From Clitoria ternatea (taxonomy: Eukaryota > Streptophyta > Magnoliopsida > Fabales > Fabaceae), in the NCBI GenBank assembly GCA_037962975.1, contig CM075676.1, forward strand, positions 31,367,001-31,431,000: a DNA stretch of 64,000 nucleotides, in the 5' to 3' direction. The notes under the pieces are model-generated. The model worked only from the letters and a program-made list of their open reading frames with translations. It ran no database searches and had not been told where the DNA came from. Both the position numbers and the translations under genes were made by a program. Shown one piece after another: positions 34,138 to 47,382 of the stretch (its first letter is position 1; each line of letters opens with the position of its first letter).

Positions 34138-34182
34138 AGGAAGAAGAGGAAGAAGAAGAAGAAGAAGGAGGAGGAGGAGGCG
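34138..34182 (-). repeat. CTT/CCT-rich 5' leader of the receptor kinase gene
   Basis: On the coding (minus) strand this is a pure CTT/CCT run 15 to 60 bases before the ATG. Pyrimidine-rich microsatellites are common in plant 5' UTRs and core promoters. It may influence transcription start or translation. Confidence 0.6.
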
Positions 34183-34230
34183 TGAGGCAATACTAGTGCG
34201 GAGCAGCTGGCTTTCAATTCAAGTAGGACT

Positions 34231-34236
34231 CACGTG
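34231..34236. promoter_or_regulatory. G-box (CACGTG) upstream of the receptor kinase
   Basis: The palindrome CACGTG, inside TCACGTGA, lies about 110 bases before the start codon. It is the core binding site of plant bHLH and bZIP factors. Its function here is untested. Confidence 0.4.
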
Positions 34237-34499
34237 ATAGTGGGGAATGGTGGAAAGAAAATTATTAACTAGAGTTTCTTTTTCTAAAAAAATAAAATAC
34301 TAATTATTAACAACAGCAAGGGTTTCTCAATGTAGTGTGAATAGATGACATAATATGTTCATCTATATTTTGTCTCTACCTCAATAATGCTGTCTTGATT
34401 TATCATTACGTGCACATTGACGATGATAATGAAAACGATACGTGCGTTCAACCTTGATAATGACGATTTTAATCCTACTTCTGCTATTATGATTTTTAA

Positions 34500-35483
34500 G
34501 GGTACATCTATTTGGTTTTTTTAAATTAAGGGTTTTAATATATTTAGTTGTGTGTTAAAATTGTGTGTGTGAGAAGACTTGATTTCGCAACATATTAAAG
34601 AAAAGAATAATCTTACCACTAAACTACTTAACACATTGAAAAAATATAACGTAACTATATATAGTTACATTGTATCTGTAAAATGTATATCCATTAATAA
34701 AATTTATCTACGAAATAAACATTTTTGTCTTTTTTTATTTAGTATAAAAATTAAAATTAATAAACGAAAAAGGACGAGAATTTATGCCACATATATTAGT
34801 CTCTAGCCACATGTATTAATCAACTAAATTTATGTCACATGTATTAGTCTTTAGCCACATGTTAACTCCATTTATGCCACATATTTTTTCTAATCATCAT
34901 TTTTGTTTAGATTCTAAAATAGCATCTAAAGCATTCAATTTGAGTAAGAGATGGAAAAGGAGTCTCACTACTAGGTTACATTTAAGAGATGTAATATAAC
35001 CATATATTGTTATATTATATTCGTAGAATGCATATCCATTAATATAATTTATTTACAAAATAAATATTCCCACTTTTTTGTTTATTAATTTAAATTTAAT
35101 TTTTATACTAAATGAAAAAAGATAAAAATGTTTATTTTGTAAATAAATTTTATTAACGGATATATATTCTACAGTTGCATCATATTTTTAAATGTGTAAA
35201 CTAGTTTAGTGATGAGGCTTTTATTCTCTCTCCAATGTGTTGTGAGATCAGGTTTTGTCACATTTAAATTTTGACATATAAAATGTTTTAATGTGTTGAC
35301 TATATTACGAGTGACTGATTGCTAGACACAATCATGTTCATCCATTCTAGTTGTTAAAATCACACATGATTTCGACACGTGGCTAAGGGCATTAATTCTA
35401 AATACTTAAATGACACACAATTTTGACATATGACATGACATGTGGCTAGGGGCATTAAAACCCTCAATTTAGACAAGGCACCC
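34500..35483. mobile_element. Fold-back (long inverted repeat) element, about 984 bp
   Basis: The left arm (34500 to about 34780) and the inverse of the right arm (about 35080-35483) align over most of their length. Shared landmarks are GAGGGTTTTAAT/AAGGGTTTTAAT, CACTAAACTA, ATATCC-TTAATAAAATTTA, AAATAAACATTTTT and TTTAGTATAAAAATTAA. A third, partial copy in direct orientation lies at about 34950-35080. The ends GGGTAC and GCACCC are weakly inverted. I found no clear target duplication and no transposase. Confidence 0.65.
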
Positions 35484-35920
35484 AAGAAAAACTCTTTTTT
35501 ATTTTAAAATGAAAAGTAACATGTTTGGATAACATACGTCTGAGTGAGTCTTCATCAAATTTTAAACGGTTTTGTTTTGACACCGAACTTTTAAAACAAT
35601 ATAAATTGGTTTATAATTTTCATTTTGAGCATCTACTTTCTATGGTGAATAGAGATGTCCAAACTTGATAACCTATTCATATCAAGACGTTGTTACGTAA
35701 ATTACTCGAGTGTTGTTTTATACTTTTCAAAATTACATAATTACATATTAAATATACTCAAGTTAAAAAAAATAGAAAAAAAATACTCAAATCAAATTAT
35801 ATACTTTTCTAAATGTTATAGAATAAAAAAGTTGATTAACACATTTCAATATAATTTATAAATAACCATTGATGATTTAATATAACTATTTAATAATCGA
35901 TCTAAAAAATAAATATAATA

Positions 35921-36225
35921 CTCCCTCCGTCCTTTATTATAAGAATCTTTGGAAATATTTTTTTGGTTCTTAATATAAGAACCTCATCAAAAAGTCAATA
36001 GCATTAATTATTTTTCCACCAAAATACTTTTATTAGTCATTAATGAAATAAGTATTAATTAAATAAAAAGAGAGTAAGATTTGTGAGTACCAATAAAAGT
36101 AAGAGGCTACTTTTGAAAAATTAGTATAATTTTTAGACAAATTAAATGATTTTAACTACATTAACCAACTTTTCTTAAAAACTGGAATTTAGTTAAGAGG
36201 TTCTTATATTAAGGGACAGAGGTAG
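35921..36225. mobile_element. Stowaway MITE (305 bp)
   Basis: The ends CTCCCTCCGTCC and GGACAGAGGTAG are inverted repeats of the well-known Stowaway terminus. They are flanked by TA at 35919-35920 and 36226-36227. The element is AT-rich, has no frame, and is homologous to the split MITE around the copia element. Confidence 0.88.
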
Positions 36226-36227
36226 TA

Positions 36228-37670
36228 ATTAATAAGTACAAATAGGTTGGATTGGATTATACTTTATTTTTTAGGTTGAGATCTTTTTAGTTAATTATAA
36301 ATCTAGTAGTAGGATAGTCTTTTTAACGCTAGATTGTTAAAAAGTCTTGTAAATTAATTGAGGGATTTTTTTTTAGTCAAGTAGATTAGTGACTTATTAA
36401 CCCAATGAGGCTAAAAAAGCATATTTCAAACTACTAAAATGAAAACTAAAACACCAAATTCTAAGCAATAACATTTCACAATTTAAAATGTCTTGCCATA
36501 AATTATCCAATAATAATTATCCAACCAAGCATTTCACGTTGGTGACACATGTAAGCTTATGAGTGAGTGTGACACTTTGATTTGTGTGCAGTCGTTGTTC
36601 AATATGTGAAAAGATACATATGCACATTGTCATCATTTCATCTAATTGTTCCCACCCTTTTGCCCTCCAAGACTCAGCTATAAAATGGGGTTCGTTTCTC
36701 ATTCTTTTTCACTTTGAATCTAAAAAATTCTCCCTTACTCTAATATTTTTATAGTGATATTGGAATCTCTAACTCATACATGACAAACAGTTCACATGAT
36801 CCTCCACATCTCGTTCTTTTATTTTTTTTTGTAAATACTCTTTTGTTTAAATCTAAAATATAGGGGATGGTCACACGAATGATATGTCAGTTAGGATTGC
36901 TACCATCATGTTTGTTTGTGGGATCCCGGTGTAAGTCGTAGATGTCACAAATTATCCAATAATAATTATCCAATTGAACATATCACATTTAATTTTAGGA
37001 CTTTCTTATTTCATTTAAGTTATATTATAAATTAACTTTTTTTTATAAATATATCATTTCAAAAGTATTATAGTTATATGACTAAATAGGTTGGTCTGAT
37101 AAGCTTCCTAAGTTTTTTTTTCTAAAAAAAAGTTAAATGTATGACATATTTCATTAAATAGATTTCATAATAACCTAACTTTTATATTTTTACCTGGCAA
37201 GCTTAGTATACATGAGTTTTAGACAAATCAGGCCATAGTCCCTAACAAACCGCTTAACCTATTTCTACCTGAGAGATGCAATATGATCAATATTATTTGT
37301 ATCCTCCTAACATGTGTTAAAAAGATTGATCTTAAAATGATTAGATAGATGCCTATAATCCAGAATGAGCCTCTGCAAATATATTTTAACAACTTAATTT
37401 ACTTCCCTAACCTTCGTGATATTGTTAAGGGAATATTAACAATGGTGTTTGGTAGTTTGATTAGTTGATTACATTTTCTCATTTAGATGATAAAGAATTT
37501 GGACAATCACATTTATTATCAGGTCATTATTAATCATGTTTCTCTTAGCTTTTGTTGATTTAACTATCTTAAGTTTTGAACGATGATTTTTAACATGGAC
37601 TTCATCCAAAAGAGGCCATAATAGACCTTGCCAATATGATTGGCTATAACAAGTCATGACAATTTTATAA
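36228..37670. other. Intergenic spacer with a small duplication
   Basis: No gene is recognised. ATTATCCAATAATAATTATC occurs twice, near 36500 and 36953, each time before a CCAA and an ATTTCAC/ATATCAC-like stretch, so a short local duplication has taken place. Confidence 0.4.
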
Positions 37671-37895
37671 TGGGTCAGTTTGTTTAAGCTTAGTTTTAAG
37701 TATTTTTTAAAAAATGCTTTCTTTATAATTTTTTTAATAAGCAGATCAAAATTGCTTCTTAAAATAAGTTAAAATCAACTTATTTTCAGTTTCTATTTAT
37801 TTTTAAAACTTTAAACAAACACATCAAAATTTAAAATAAATATTTTTTAATTAAGAAAATACTTATTTTTTAAAATAAGTTTAAACAAACTAGCT
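37671..37895. mobile_element. Tourist-like MITE (225 bp)
   Basis: The left end TGGGTCAGTTTGTTTAAG and the inverse of the right end, AGCTAGTTTGTTTAAAC, share an AGTTTGTTTAA core. The flanks are TAA at 37668-37670 and 37896-37898, as for PIF/Harbinger-derived MITEs. The interior is A/T-rich with poly-T and poly-A runs arranged as an extended inverted repeat. Confidence 0.6.
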
Positions 37896-37898
37896 TAA

Positions 37899-39364
37899 TA
37901 TTACTCCGAAAGTAACTTCGTTGATGTTCATGTGTTAGGAGGAAGTCTTTTAAAACGATAGTTATTATACCTCTGATTCATTAATGTTATCGTTTGACTT
38001 GCAAAAATCATTGTTTCAAATTTTAAATTACCAGGACATTATATCCAAGATATGCAAAATGTTATTGTAATAAATTTGTTCGGTTAATTCATTCAAAAAA
38101 ATTGTTTAGTTAATTAAGAATTTAAATAATTAATTTATCTAAAATTTTGTTAACTATTGCCGGAGTAAAATATTAAAAAATCAAAAGGTTACGTGTACTA
38201 AGAATTTTGTTTACCATTTTTGGTTTATGGATACTTAAAACAAATTTTTTTAAAAATTATCATCTATAAAAGCAAAAAAAAAATGTATGAAAAACAATCA
38301 TTTTGCGTTGAGTGGAGAAAGATAACTAGATTAGGGTTGAAATTAGCAGATAACTTATTAGATGAAATAGCAATTTTTAAAACTTTTAAAAATTTTAACA
38401 ACATAAAAAACTAAATTGAAAAAAAATTCTAAAGAACTAAATCAGAAATTTAAATGAACATAAATGACAAAAATATATTTTACTAAATTTAAAATAGTAT
38501 AAATAAATTAAGCAAAAAATAGTAAGAAAAATATTTTGAGTTAATCATACAATAATCAAAGAAAAAGTTAAAAGTTAAACTATTAAAATATTTAAAAAGT
38601 ATTGCCGTGAAAAAGTATTAAAAAAAGTACTGCATAAGTAATAGGCTGATAAACAGTCACGTCACAGTTATGCGGAATAAATGAATTCTTGTACATATCC
38701 TTTAATAGGTTCCACCGGTTACCAGTTATTAGTTTACACCGTTGGATTGAATCAGATGGCTACAAAGTAATGAGACCATGATGGAGATGAAAAACACAAA
38801 TCCATCTTAGCCGTTACGTGAATTTTATACAGAATTGCAACCTTTTGTTAGCCCTCTAAGGCTAGTTAAAAGTTAAGGTTATATCCATTTTCATAATTTT
38901 ATTTTCTCCATTGTATACTAAATAGATACATAGTGAAATGACAATACTCAACTGCAACATTTGGTGGTGCTTTGAAGCACTTTTCAAATAAAACTAATAA
39001 TAAGAACTTAACAACAAATTCAGTGCTAATGTAGTTCAATTCCTTCAGGCTTTGAATCAATGTATAATATATGTTGGTTTGAATACCAAAATAAGAAATA
39101 TTATAAAAAAAGGAGTACAAAGAGTGAGAACCGTGATATGAAGCAAGAACAGACTCGGGGAAAAGAAAATAGAGATAATTTCTCAAGGGTTTTCCCTTTC
39201 ACAAAGTGCAAAGCTCAACTTCTCCCCGACAAAGTATCCTATTAACCCCATAGCTAACTATTAAAATTATCCAAACCACTTGTCCTAATTCCTAAACAAC
39301 TTGATAATCATGCTAAGAAGGAAATAAATCAGACATAAAAAAGCATCCTACAAAAGGCACACGA
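37899..39364. other. Intergenic spacer
   Basis: No recognisable gene. A minus-strand frame of 95 codons at 38899-39186 has no motif that I know. The part at 38640-38830 is less AT-rich and looks like ordinary unique DNA. Confidence 0.4.
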
Positions 39365-39535
39365 AAAAATAAATATTTAGTCCTTTATGTTTCTAGTAAT
39401 TTCTACTTAAGTTCTTTATATTTACTTTTTTTATCAATTAAATCCCTTTAAGTTTCAAGATATTTTAAAATCTTTCTATTTTTGTTAAGGTTGCTAACAA
39501 AGTTTATTTAATTGTTAACTAAGATGATAACCATG
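39365..39535 (+). repeat. Left arm of a MULE-like inverted repeat pair
   Basis: TATTTAGTCCTTTATGTTTC, then AGTAATTT and TTAAGT, align with the inverse of 45000-45170 over most of the arm. Such 'TTTAGTCCTT' arms are common at the ends of Mutator-like elements in dicots. No perfect 9-bp duplication was found at the outer edges. Confidence 0.45.
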
Positions 39536-39564
39536 ACGTATAACTGCCTGAAGTATCAATTGTG

Positions 39565-40120
39565 AATTGTTGGGTTTTTCTTAATCAACAAAAAAACTAT
39601 TATAACAGGTACAAGGGGTACCTTAACCCATATACAAGATCAACACATTTACAAGCATGAAAAACATAAAATAGGCTCTTGATACCATTCTAAAATTCCT
39701 CTAGAGAAACCTTTCAGTCGAGACTTAAGTAAAATCCAACTTCTAAATTGTATCAATTCAAATAGTTTCAATGAATAAACAATTTCATTCCTAAAAATAG
39801 CATTATTACGGTCACCTCAAATCACCCAGACAGTAGTAAACCAGACAGTAGCAAGACTATGCTTAGTTCCAAATCCTGTACCGAGGCTCAGTAATCCTTC
39901 AAAGTTGCCTTTACACTCATTTTACAAAACCAGGAGAAACCTAACCAGTCATAACATTTTTGCCATAAAGAGTAGGAAAAGTTGCATGAGAAAAACATTA
40001 GTTGTTAAATGAACTTCTCAATATGAACATTATTTCTCCCAATTTCTAAATGCTTTGTTAATGGAAAAATAAACCATTGTTGTTCATGTCTTCCTCATTC
40101 AATCTAGAATTTCAGTTTTT
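39565..40120 (-). pseudogene. LINE 3'-end remnant (zf-RVT region)
   Basis: On the minus strand, frames with stops and shifts read as the C-terminus of a plant L1-type LINE. A HLFLSCNFSYSLWQKCYDWL segment (the zinc-finger part after RT) is followed by VIWGDRNNAIFRNEIV and SWILLKSRLKGF. The 3' UTR then contains GTACCCCTTGTACCTGTT and an A-rich end near 39570. Plant LINEs end this way, usually truncated at the 5' side. Here the 5' boundary is near 40120, close to the LTR element. Confidence 0.6.
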
Positions 40121-40213
40121 CCAAAATTTCAATTTCAATTTCAATATATTATTCAATATGCAATTTTTATCCTTAAAATCCACCATTAAAGGAAAATGTA
40201 AGAAATTTTGAGG

Positions 40214-43200
40214 TGTTGAGAAATTGGTTGACTGAGGCGTGTGGAGTCACACTGCCCTTAAAGGTTTATGCGCCTAAGACATGACCCCCTAGGATACAGC
40301 AGCCCTTCTATCATAATGATAGGAATCAAAACTTGCAAAAGGTGAATAAAATCTCTAGTAAACTCAAATCAAGAAACAACCTTTATAAAAGGAAGATAAA
40401 TCTAACGGAAATAAATTGGTCAATTAAATCTCGTTAATGATAAATACGTTACAGAATAAAATGTTTAAATGAGAATTAATTGACATATTTAATTATGGTA
40501 ATCGTATCAGATATTATTTTTCATTTAAAAGGTAAATTATAACCTCCTGAAATTAGATGCCCAAATAAATGACTATCATGGGTAGGTTTTTCAAATTCAA
40601 AAATTTAATTAAAAAGAAAAAACTTTTGAAATATAAATTAAATTTCTAACAATCCCCCACATATTTCAAAATTTTTTTATATACAAAAAAAAATTGGGTT
40701 TACATTGTAGTGCAAATGCATCAGATTTGGTGTCTTCTCGACTATGAACCAGACCCTAGATAGATAAACTTAACTTACAGTGAATTGGTGAAACAAAGCT
40801 TCTATGAACCAAAATTACTTTAATGTAAGATAGTGGTCTACCTATCACATTACACTTCTTGACTCATTTTGCTATTTTCACCGTTTTACGTGAATAGGCC
40901 TTGCGCATGCCTGGTGATTCATGAGTGTTCTAGAAATTTCACCATTTAATTTCATAGGAGCGACCCCACTCCATACTCACATAGGTGTTTCCATCAAGTG
41001 TATAATACATTTTTATACACCACCCATAAGAGATATGAAAATCATTAAAAGCTTTTAGGCTTAACCATCATTCACTGCAGTCTAACACTTCTCACATACA
41101 CCATAGGAAGAGAAAAAGGAAAAAGTGCTAGCAAGACTAACTAAGTGACTTGTTATTACCTATATGAACCTTCTTCATGGGATCTCCAATCACAAAGGTT
41201 GGGTTCCCATCACTGTTAGTTACAAATGGCTACGTCTCATTCCCCTCGGTGTTTGACTCACTAGTTTTTCACTTTCTGAGACTCAGGATCAAAATAATTT
41301 TGATCCATGATTTGTAGCTACATTACTTGATTATAATATACATGTACATGTCTCAAGATCTTAAATATAAATATTATTATTTGTTTTTGCCTATTGGCAA
41401 TCACAATATACAACTTAGGAAGACATATTTCTTCCATATATATGCTAAGAAAATTTTCTTAGCTTATTAAAGTTTTACCAAGTAAAACAATAACTTAGCC
41501 TCCATTTGTAATTTAGATTAAACTCCTCTTTTGAGGGTAAAATAAATTCACTTAGGAATTTATTCTAAAAAAAAGTATTCATCATTGTGTCATTAAAATA
41601 CAATGGAACACATGATATCAAAATTTATTCATGATAACTCTATCAAGAATAAAATAAATTCATTTAAGAATTTATTCTCATTTAAATTATTGGATTCAAT
41701 TAACATTATATTCGCATCACCATATCATTAGTATGGTGGAAAACATTACATAAATATCTCATTAAAATTAAATCCAATAATCTTGCAATAATTTGGACAT
41801 TTGTATTAGACAACAGAGTCATTTTTTTAAAGAACATAACTTATCATAAGGAATCTTATATAACCGTAATGAGAATTTTCTCAAAAAATAATACCATATT
41901 TTTAAGATATATTATCACTTCCTTATAATCATATTTGAGCTTAAAATCATATTTGTTACATAACAATCACATATTTAAGCTAATTATTAAATCATATTAG
42001 ATAAAATAACTTATCATAGCCTATCATGTAGGCATCAAATAATTTTTGAAACACTAAAATATCATAATCATGTCATGTGCCACACATCACCAAGTTTAAT
42101 TTCACACCTCATCATAGATAGACTCATCATCATCTTTGTCCCTTTTTTTATTGAAAACATTTAATGCCATGTATATCACAAATTACAAAAACTCCTATAA
42201 CAGAGCTTTTTTTTAATAAATTTTTAACGGTTAAAACGCAACAATTTCATTACATTTACATTAGTAATTAATAGCAGTAAATATGGACAACACCACTATT
42301 ATTTACTTCAACAGAAATTATTATAATTTTTTGTTTTCATTAACACAAGAGTTAAAAAGAATTATATATAATTAACTTGACATTCACAAATATGTGCACA
42401 ACTTAATCATAAAGAATATATGACAAGGCACCACCCATACATCTTGAACAAAACAGTTTTTATTCTCTTTCTTAGGAAATACACACCATAACATATACAA
42501 GTAGTCCAATATATCCAAATATACCATATTTTATTAATCTTGATCTTTTTTTTTGATATTTTGTTCATAGCAATAACAATTAGTATAGAAAACACTCATC
42601 AATATCAATATTACTATGATTAGAAAGTTACACAAATGTAACAGGCTATTCATATTAATTTGCCATAAAGAAATCGTTAGGAAATTAAAAAATATATAAA
42701 TTCATCCCTGTTACTTATGTCGACAGACACATAAATTTAAAGAATATTTCTTATCACCAAGTAAACAAATTGATGTCAAACAAAACCTAAGAATTATACC
42801 AAACAAATTTTAGGTCTCAAATATACTCATCATCATGTTTGCATCACAACAACCACATATATACTACTAATTAAATCCAAATGATGGAAGAAAAACGCTC
42901 AACAAATGAAATAATGGCTATTAATGGAATTTACAACTATAAAGACTATTCTAATGATCCAACATAGTAAAATATCTTGAATTAAAAAATAATAATGTTA
43001 TCATAGGAATGTCAGAAATAATTTTATCTTCTCAAATAACATGTTTATCCCTTTTAATACTCAAATAAATAAAGATATATATCACACTAAAATTAATAAA
43101 ATCTCTTAGATAGTTCTATGAGATTTGGATCCATCAACACTTGATATATTCCAAATCTAAATTAAATGATAAAACTTTGGATGTATATTCACATACAAAA

Positions 43201-44858
43201 AGATATCACACATAATATATTTAAATTAATTTTCAATCATAGTTTCAACATCATGATATTCATATATCAAGTAGTTCATCCATTTTTTTTAACAATTAAT
43301 AATCCAATTATAAAATATAACAAGGAGAATTCATCTAGAAAGCATGTATTGCAAAAAAAAAAAACTTTAATTACGCATGCCACAGGATTAGTAAATTAAG
43401 ACTCCATCCATGTCGCTTCACACAAGCATGTATGACATAGTGAAATCTCAAGATCAATTATCATCTTATTATCAATCACACAATAACATGCATATCAAAC
43501 AATTTTAGGGATAAAAACAAATTATAACTGCAGAATTAATATTGTTAGTCCAAGGAACATGAAAAAACATTATCCATTATGTTTGATAAGTCTCCCCTTT
43601 TCATCAATTTCAAATTCATATTTAAATTGTATACTAAAGACAACTAACTATGAACTCATTTTAAAGAAAAAGACTATGGGAAAAGGTAATTGAGCGTCAT
43701 GATACAAAATAAAACTATAATTCTTATATCAAACAATTATATATGCAATTAAAGTGTTAAGGAGATACTTTTTTGTCCATAAAAGGCTTTTCGATTATAG
43801 TTCATGTGAATCAAGACCATGAATGCTCCATGTTTTCCCAAGTCAAATCCAGTTCCTTACATCTTTTGTTCTTTCTAATTTCTAATATACTTCTTAAAAG
43901 TAGTAACTTATATTTGTGTGTTTTATGAGAGAAGAAAATTTTAAAAAATAAGTAATAATTTCTCTAAATTTAAACATATCCATATCACTTGGATGCTGTG
44001 CTGCCATGTTACAGAAAAATGAAGGCATAATAACTTTTATGTTTTTTTCACCATAATATTAGAGGACCCAAATCATTGCTTTTAGGAAATAGAGACAATT
44101 ACTTAGAAGACATAAAATTCAAAGCCCCAACATGTAAAGGGATTTTTTTCTCATAAAACAAACAGAGAAACAATTTAAGGAAAAACAATTCGAAACCCAT
44201 GAAAACAAAATTGAAAAAGGTCAAACTTTTGAAGCAAAAGAACCAATTTTTTTAGAATAAAGATTCCAAAAATAATTTAATATTTTTTTAAAAAATATAT
44301 AGAAGGAAAATCAAAATGGGTAATCAAAATTTACCTGGTAAATCAAGATGATTTGAGAAGATTTTATTTTTCTGCGCTTGTTGATTTCTTATTTTTTTTT
44401 AAAAAAATAAACCCTTAAGATTGTTGGGAAATTGGTTGACTGAGGCGTGTGGAGTCACACTGCCCTTAAGGGTTTATGCGCCTAAGGCATGACCCCCAGG
44501 ATACAGCAGCCCTTCTATCATAATGGTAGGAATCAGAACTTGCAAAAGGTGAATAAAATCTCTAGTAAACCCAAAATAGGAAACAACCTTTATAAAAGGA
44601 AAATAAATCTAACGGAAATAAATTAGTCAATTAAATCTCGTTAATGATAAAGACGTTACAGAATAAAATGTTTAAACGAGAATTAATTGACATATTTAAT
44701 TATGGTAACCGTATCAGATATTATTTTTCATTTAAAAGGTAAATCGTAACCTCCCGAAATTAGATGCCCAAATAAATGACTATCATGGGTAGGTTTTTCA
44801 AATTCAAAAATTTAATTAAAAAGAAAAAACTTTTGAAATATAAATTAAATTTGTAATA
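40214..44858 (-). mobile_element. Non-autonomous LTR retrotransposon (4.6 kb, no coding)
   Basis: Two LTRs, 40214-40651 and 44422-44858 (438 and 437 bp, about 4-5 per cent different, mostly transitions), start TGTTGAG/TGTTGGG and end CTAACA/GTAATA. The minus orientation follows from ATGTGGGGGATTG, a polypurine tract abutting the left LTR at about 40650-40668. A minus-strand TATAAAGG lies in each LTR (about 40387). GAGG flanks both ends (40210-40213, 44859-44862), a partial duplication. The 3.8-kb interior has no frame with retrotransposon motifs, so it depends on another element for replication. Confidence 0.82.
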
Positions 44859-46542
44859 GAGGATAGTAATTGTTGATTTACCATTAACAAAGATTTTATA
44901 AAACGGGAGCAATGATAATTTTATTGAGGGGTTCATCATATAGCCAAAAGTCTTCATCTAATCCAACGGTTCATATCTAACATATCAAGTAGCCACATGT
45001 CATCATTGGCATCCCAACCAGCAATTAGGTTAAACATTTAATAACTTAAACAAAAATAGACTAATTTGAAAATATTTTGAGACTTAAATGACTAAATTGA
45101 CAAAAATAAAAACTCAAAAGACTTAACTAAAAATTACTTGAAATAGAAAGGATTAAAAGTTTGTTTTCTCCAAATACAAATGAACTCCCTTACATAATAG
45201 ACAACTAATCTTCCAAGGTTCATTTTATAATAAAGAAAGCTAAATCCACAAATCAATCATGATCTTAAAATATGAATATGAAACTTTGAAGAACAAAAAG
45301 CAAAGAATGAGGTAGAACAAAAAAAAGACATGAGCTTTCCAAAACAATAGTAAGCCTAACCTCAGGGGTAATGATAGATGAAGCTAGCTAGAACTAGGGC
45401 TAGGGAAACATCACGACAAGGTAATGAAGGCTGCTAGATTCATGAAGGTTAATGGTCGTTAGAACTTACTTGAAAGGACGATGGCCAAGGAACTAAACAA
45501 ATGACAATAGTTGATGAAGGAAAGACTATGAACGATAATAAGGTTTAATGTAGGAAAAAGAAGTGAATGAGGAGAAGTTGAAAGAAATTGAAAGGAATTT
45601 TACGAAACAAAATTTCAAATGTTGAGAAAGTGAGAACCCTTGAAGAGTTTTTACTAGAGATTTAAATTGGATAATATTTTAGCTGATCTAATATTTTTCA
45701 TAAAACACAGTTTGGATCTTTATTTATCTAACTTAATGAATAACTTATTAAGTTATTGGTTTTAGTAGCCTATTAAAGGTTGACGAAAACATGAATTATT
45801 TATAAAAATACCACTGTGCCACTTTTTAAATAAACTTTTCCTTAGTTGATTTTAAATGTACAACTTGAAAACCCTTTTTTTTACTAGTGTATATGTCTTA
45901 AATGTATCCAATAAAAGTTTCACATCCAAATTCTTAAATAATAAACACAATGTAAAAACATAATAGAAAAGATAAAGTTATATATGAAGTTTCCAATTAA
46001 CAACCATAACTAGAATAATATAAAAGATAATTATTCCCAAGGAGTTAAAGTTATGTCAAAATATTAGTCCCTTTATTCATCAAGCAATTTAAGAGGTTCC
46101 TATTGTTACTCTCATTTTCATTTACATTATCAATTATCTTCTCTAGTGCAAGTTCAACTTCCTTATCATCATCCAAATTGAGTTGATCTATAATAATTAG
46201 CAATATTAATTTAGAGACATAAGTCGACATAACTTCTAATGATATTAATTAATATAATCAATTATGTAAAGTCTTTATCTCCTCAATGGTTGGGTATGAG
46301 ATGACTCGTCTAACACCAATTGGCATGATCAACAAATGTTTCAGAATTGATTGGATTATAATTTTGGAGTTTCAATTGATTCCTAATGTTATTAATTAGA
46401 TCATAACTAAATACAAAAATATTAACTAAATATATAAAAATAGCCACTAAAGAACATATGCAAATATATCTTTGTTGTAGTCTCAATTGTAACAAACATA
46501 AATAGGATCAATAAGTTTTTTAAGCTCCAACCTATTCCTTTT
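44859..46542. other. Spacer with right MULE-like arm
   Basis: The segment 45000-45170 is the inverse of the left arm at 39365-39535 (landmarks ACTTAAATGACTAAATTGAC and GAAAGGATTAAAAG). The remainder to 46542 has no gene or repeat that I can identify. It includes a minus-strand frame of 61 codons without motifs. Confidence 0.4.
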
Positions 46543-47318
46543 TGATCCGGTCTGGATACCGGCCCCATAAGTTGTGACATCAGCATGACTGTTCAGAGGG
46601 ACAACCGGTATCACAGGGCAGTATCTTCACACCGGTTATCCATTCTCACTTATCCGTTCTCACTTCTTCAGATACTTCATCTGTCCTCGCTCTCCCGTCA
46701 CATATAACCGTTTGCCTCAGTGTCACAATGAGATAAGAGGGGTTATAACTTATTAGTATAGATACTCTACACAGCGGAATGTGCCAATATCACTTATAAA
46801 AAGGAGTAGGTACGATCGTAGGCGTGATGTACGGAAAAGGTGATTATCCCTCATCCCTGTGTCAGAATCGTACACTGATAATTGACCTACTCACTGTCAC
46901 TCTCTGAATACTAAGCCACTGTGATTGACACTTTGTACACGGTATCAGAGCCTATAGGCCCACCTGCATCCAACGATTCATTTTCCACATCCAACTATAA
47001 ATAGCATATTACAATACACATGCAAGGGACGTTGTTCTATCTCACATCTTACTATTGCATTGCTTGAGTATTCATTGAGTTCTTACACACTCTTATAACT
47101 TGAGCGTTGGAGAATCTTTGCAGGTGACACCACCTTTCGCCCACTCCAACGTGAAACTCTGGTGTGAAGGATCTCCAGGACAACGAGACTGGTTTCTCCC
47201 ACTGAGAGGCTGGATTACAATACCGGATACCCATTGTACCAGTGTATAAACACTAAAATATATATACTTTTGTGACTGGTCCTACATCGGATCCTAGACC
47301 CCGGTTCAGACTAGTTCA
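46543..47318 (+). mobile_element. LTR1 of tandem Tat elements (776 bp)
   Basis: It starts TGATCCGGTCTGGATACCGG and ends GGTTCAGACTAGTTCA. The terminal inverted repeat is clearer when its end is read from LTR2 (TCCAGACCAGTTCA). A CTATAAATAG TATA box lies at 46995-47004. The primer-binding site follows at 47320. Confidence 0.88.
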
Positions 47319-47319
47319 T

Positions 47320-47337
47320 TGGCACGCCCAGTGGGAC
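47320..47337 (+). other. Primer-binding site of Tat element A
   Basis: TGGCACGCCCAGTGGGAC begins one base after LTR1. It is repeated with one change after LTR2 (54637-54654). It is not the initiator-Met site, and the matching tRNA was not determined. Confidence 0.7.
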
Positions 47338-47382
47338 TTGATAGAGTTATTCCCACTTTTCGCAGAAGTTTGGTAGTTCAAT

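Noticed and set aside
38899..39186. 95-codon minus-strand frame
   Set aside because: No recognisable motif, no promoter or intron context, and length within chance for AT-rich DNA.
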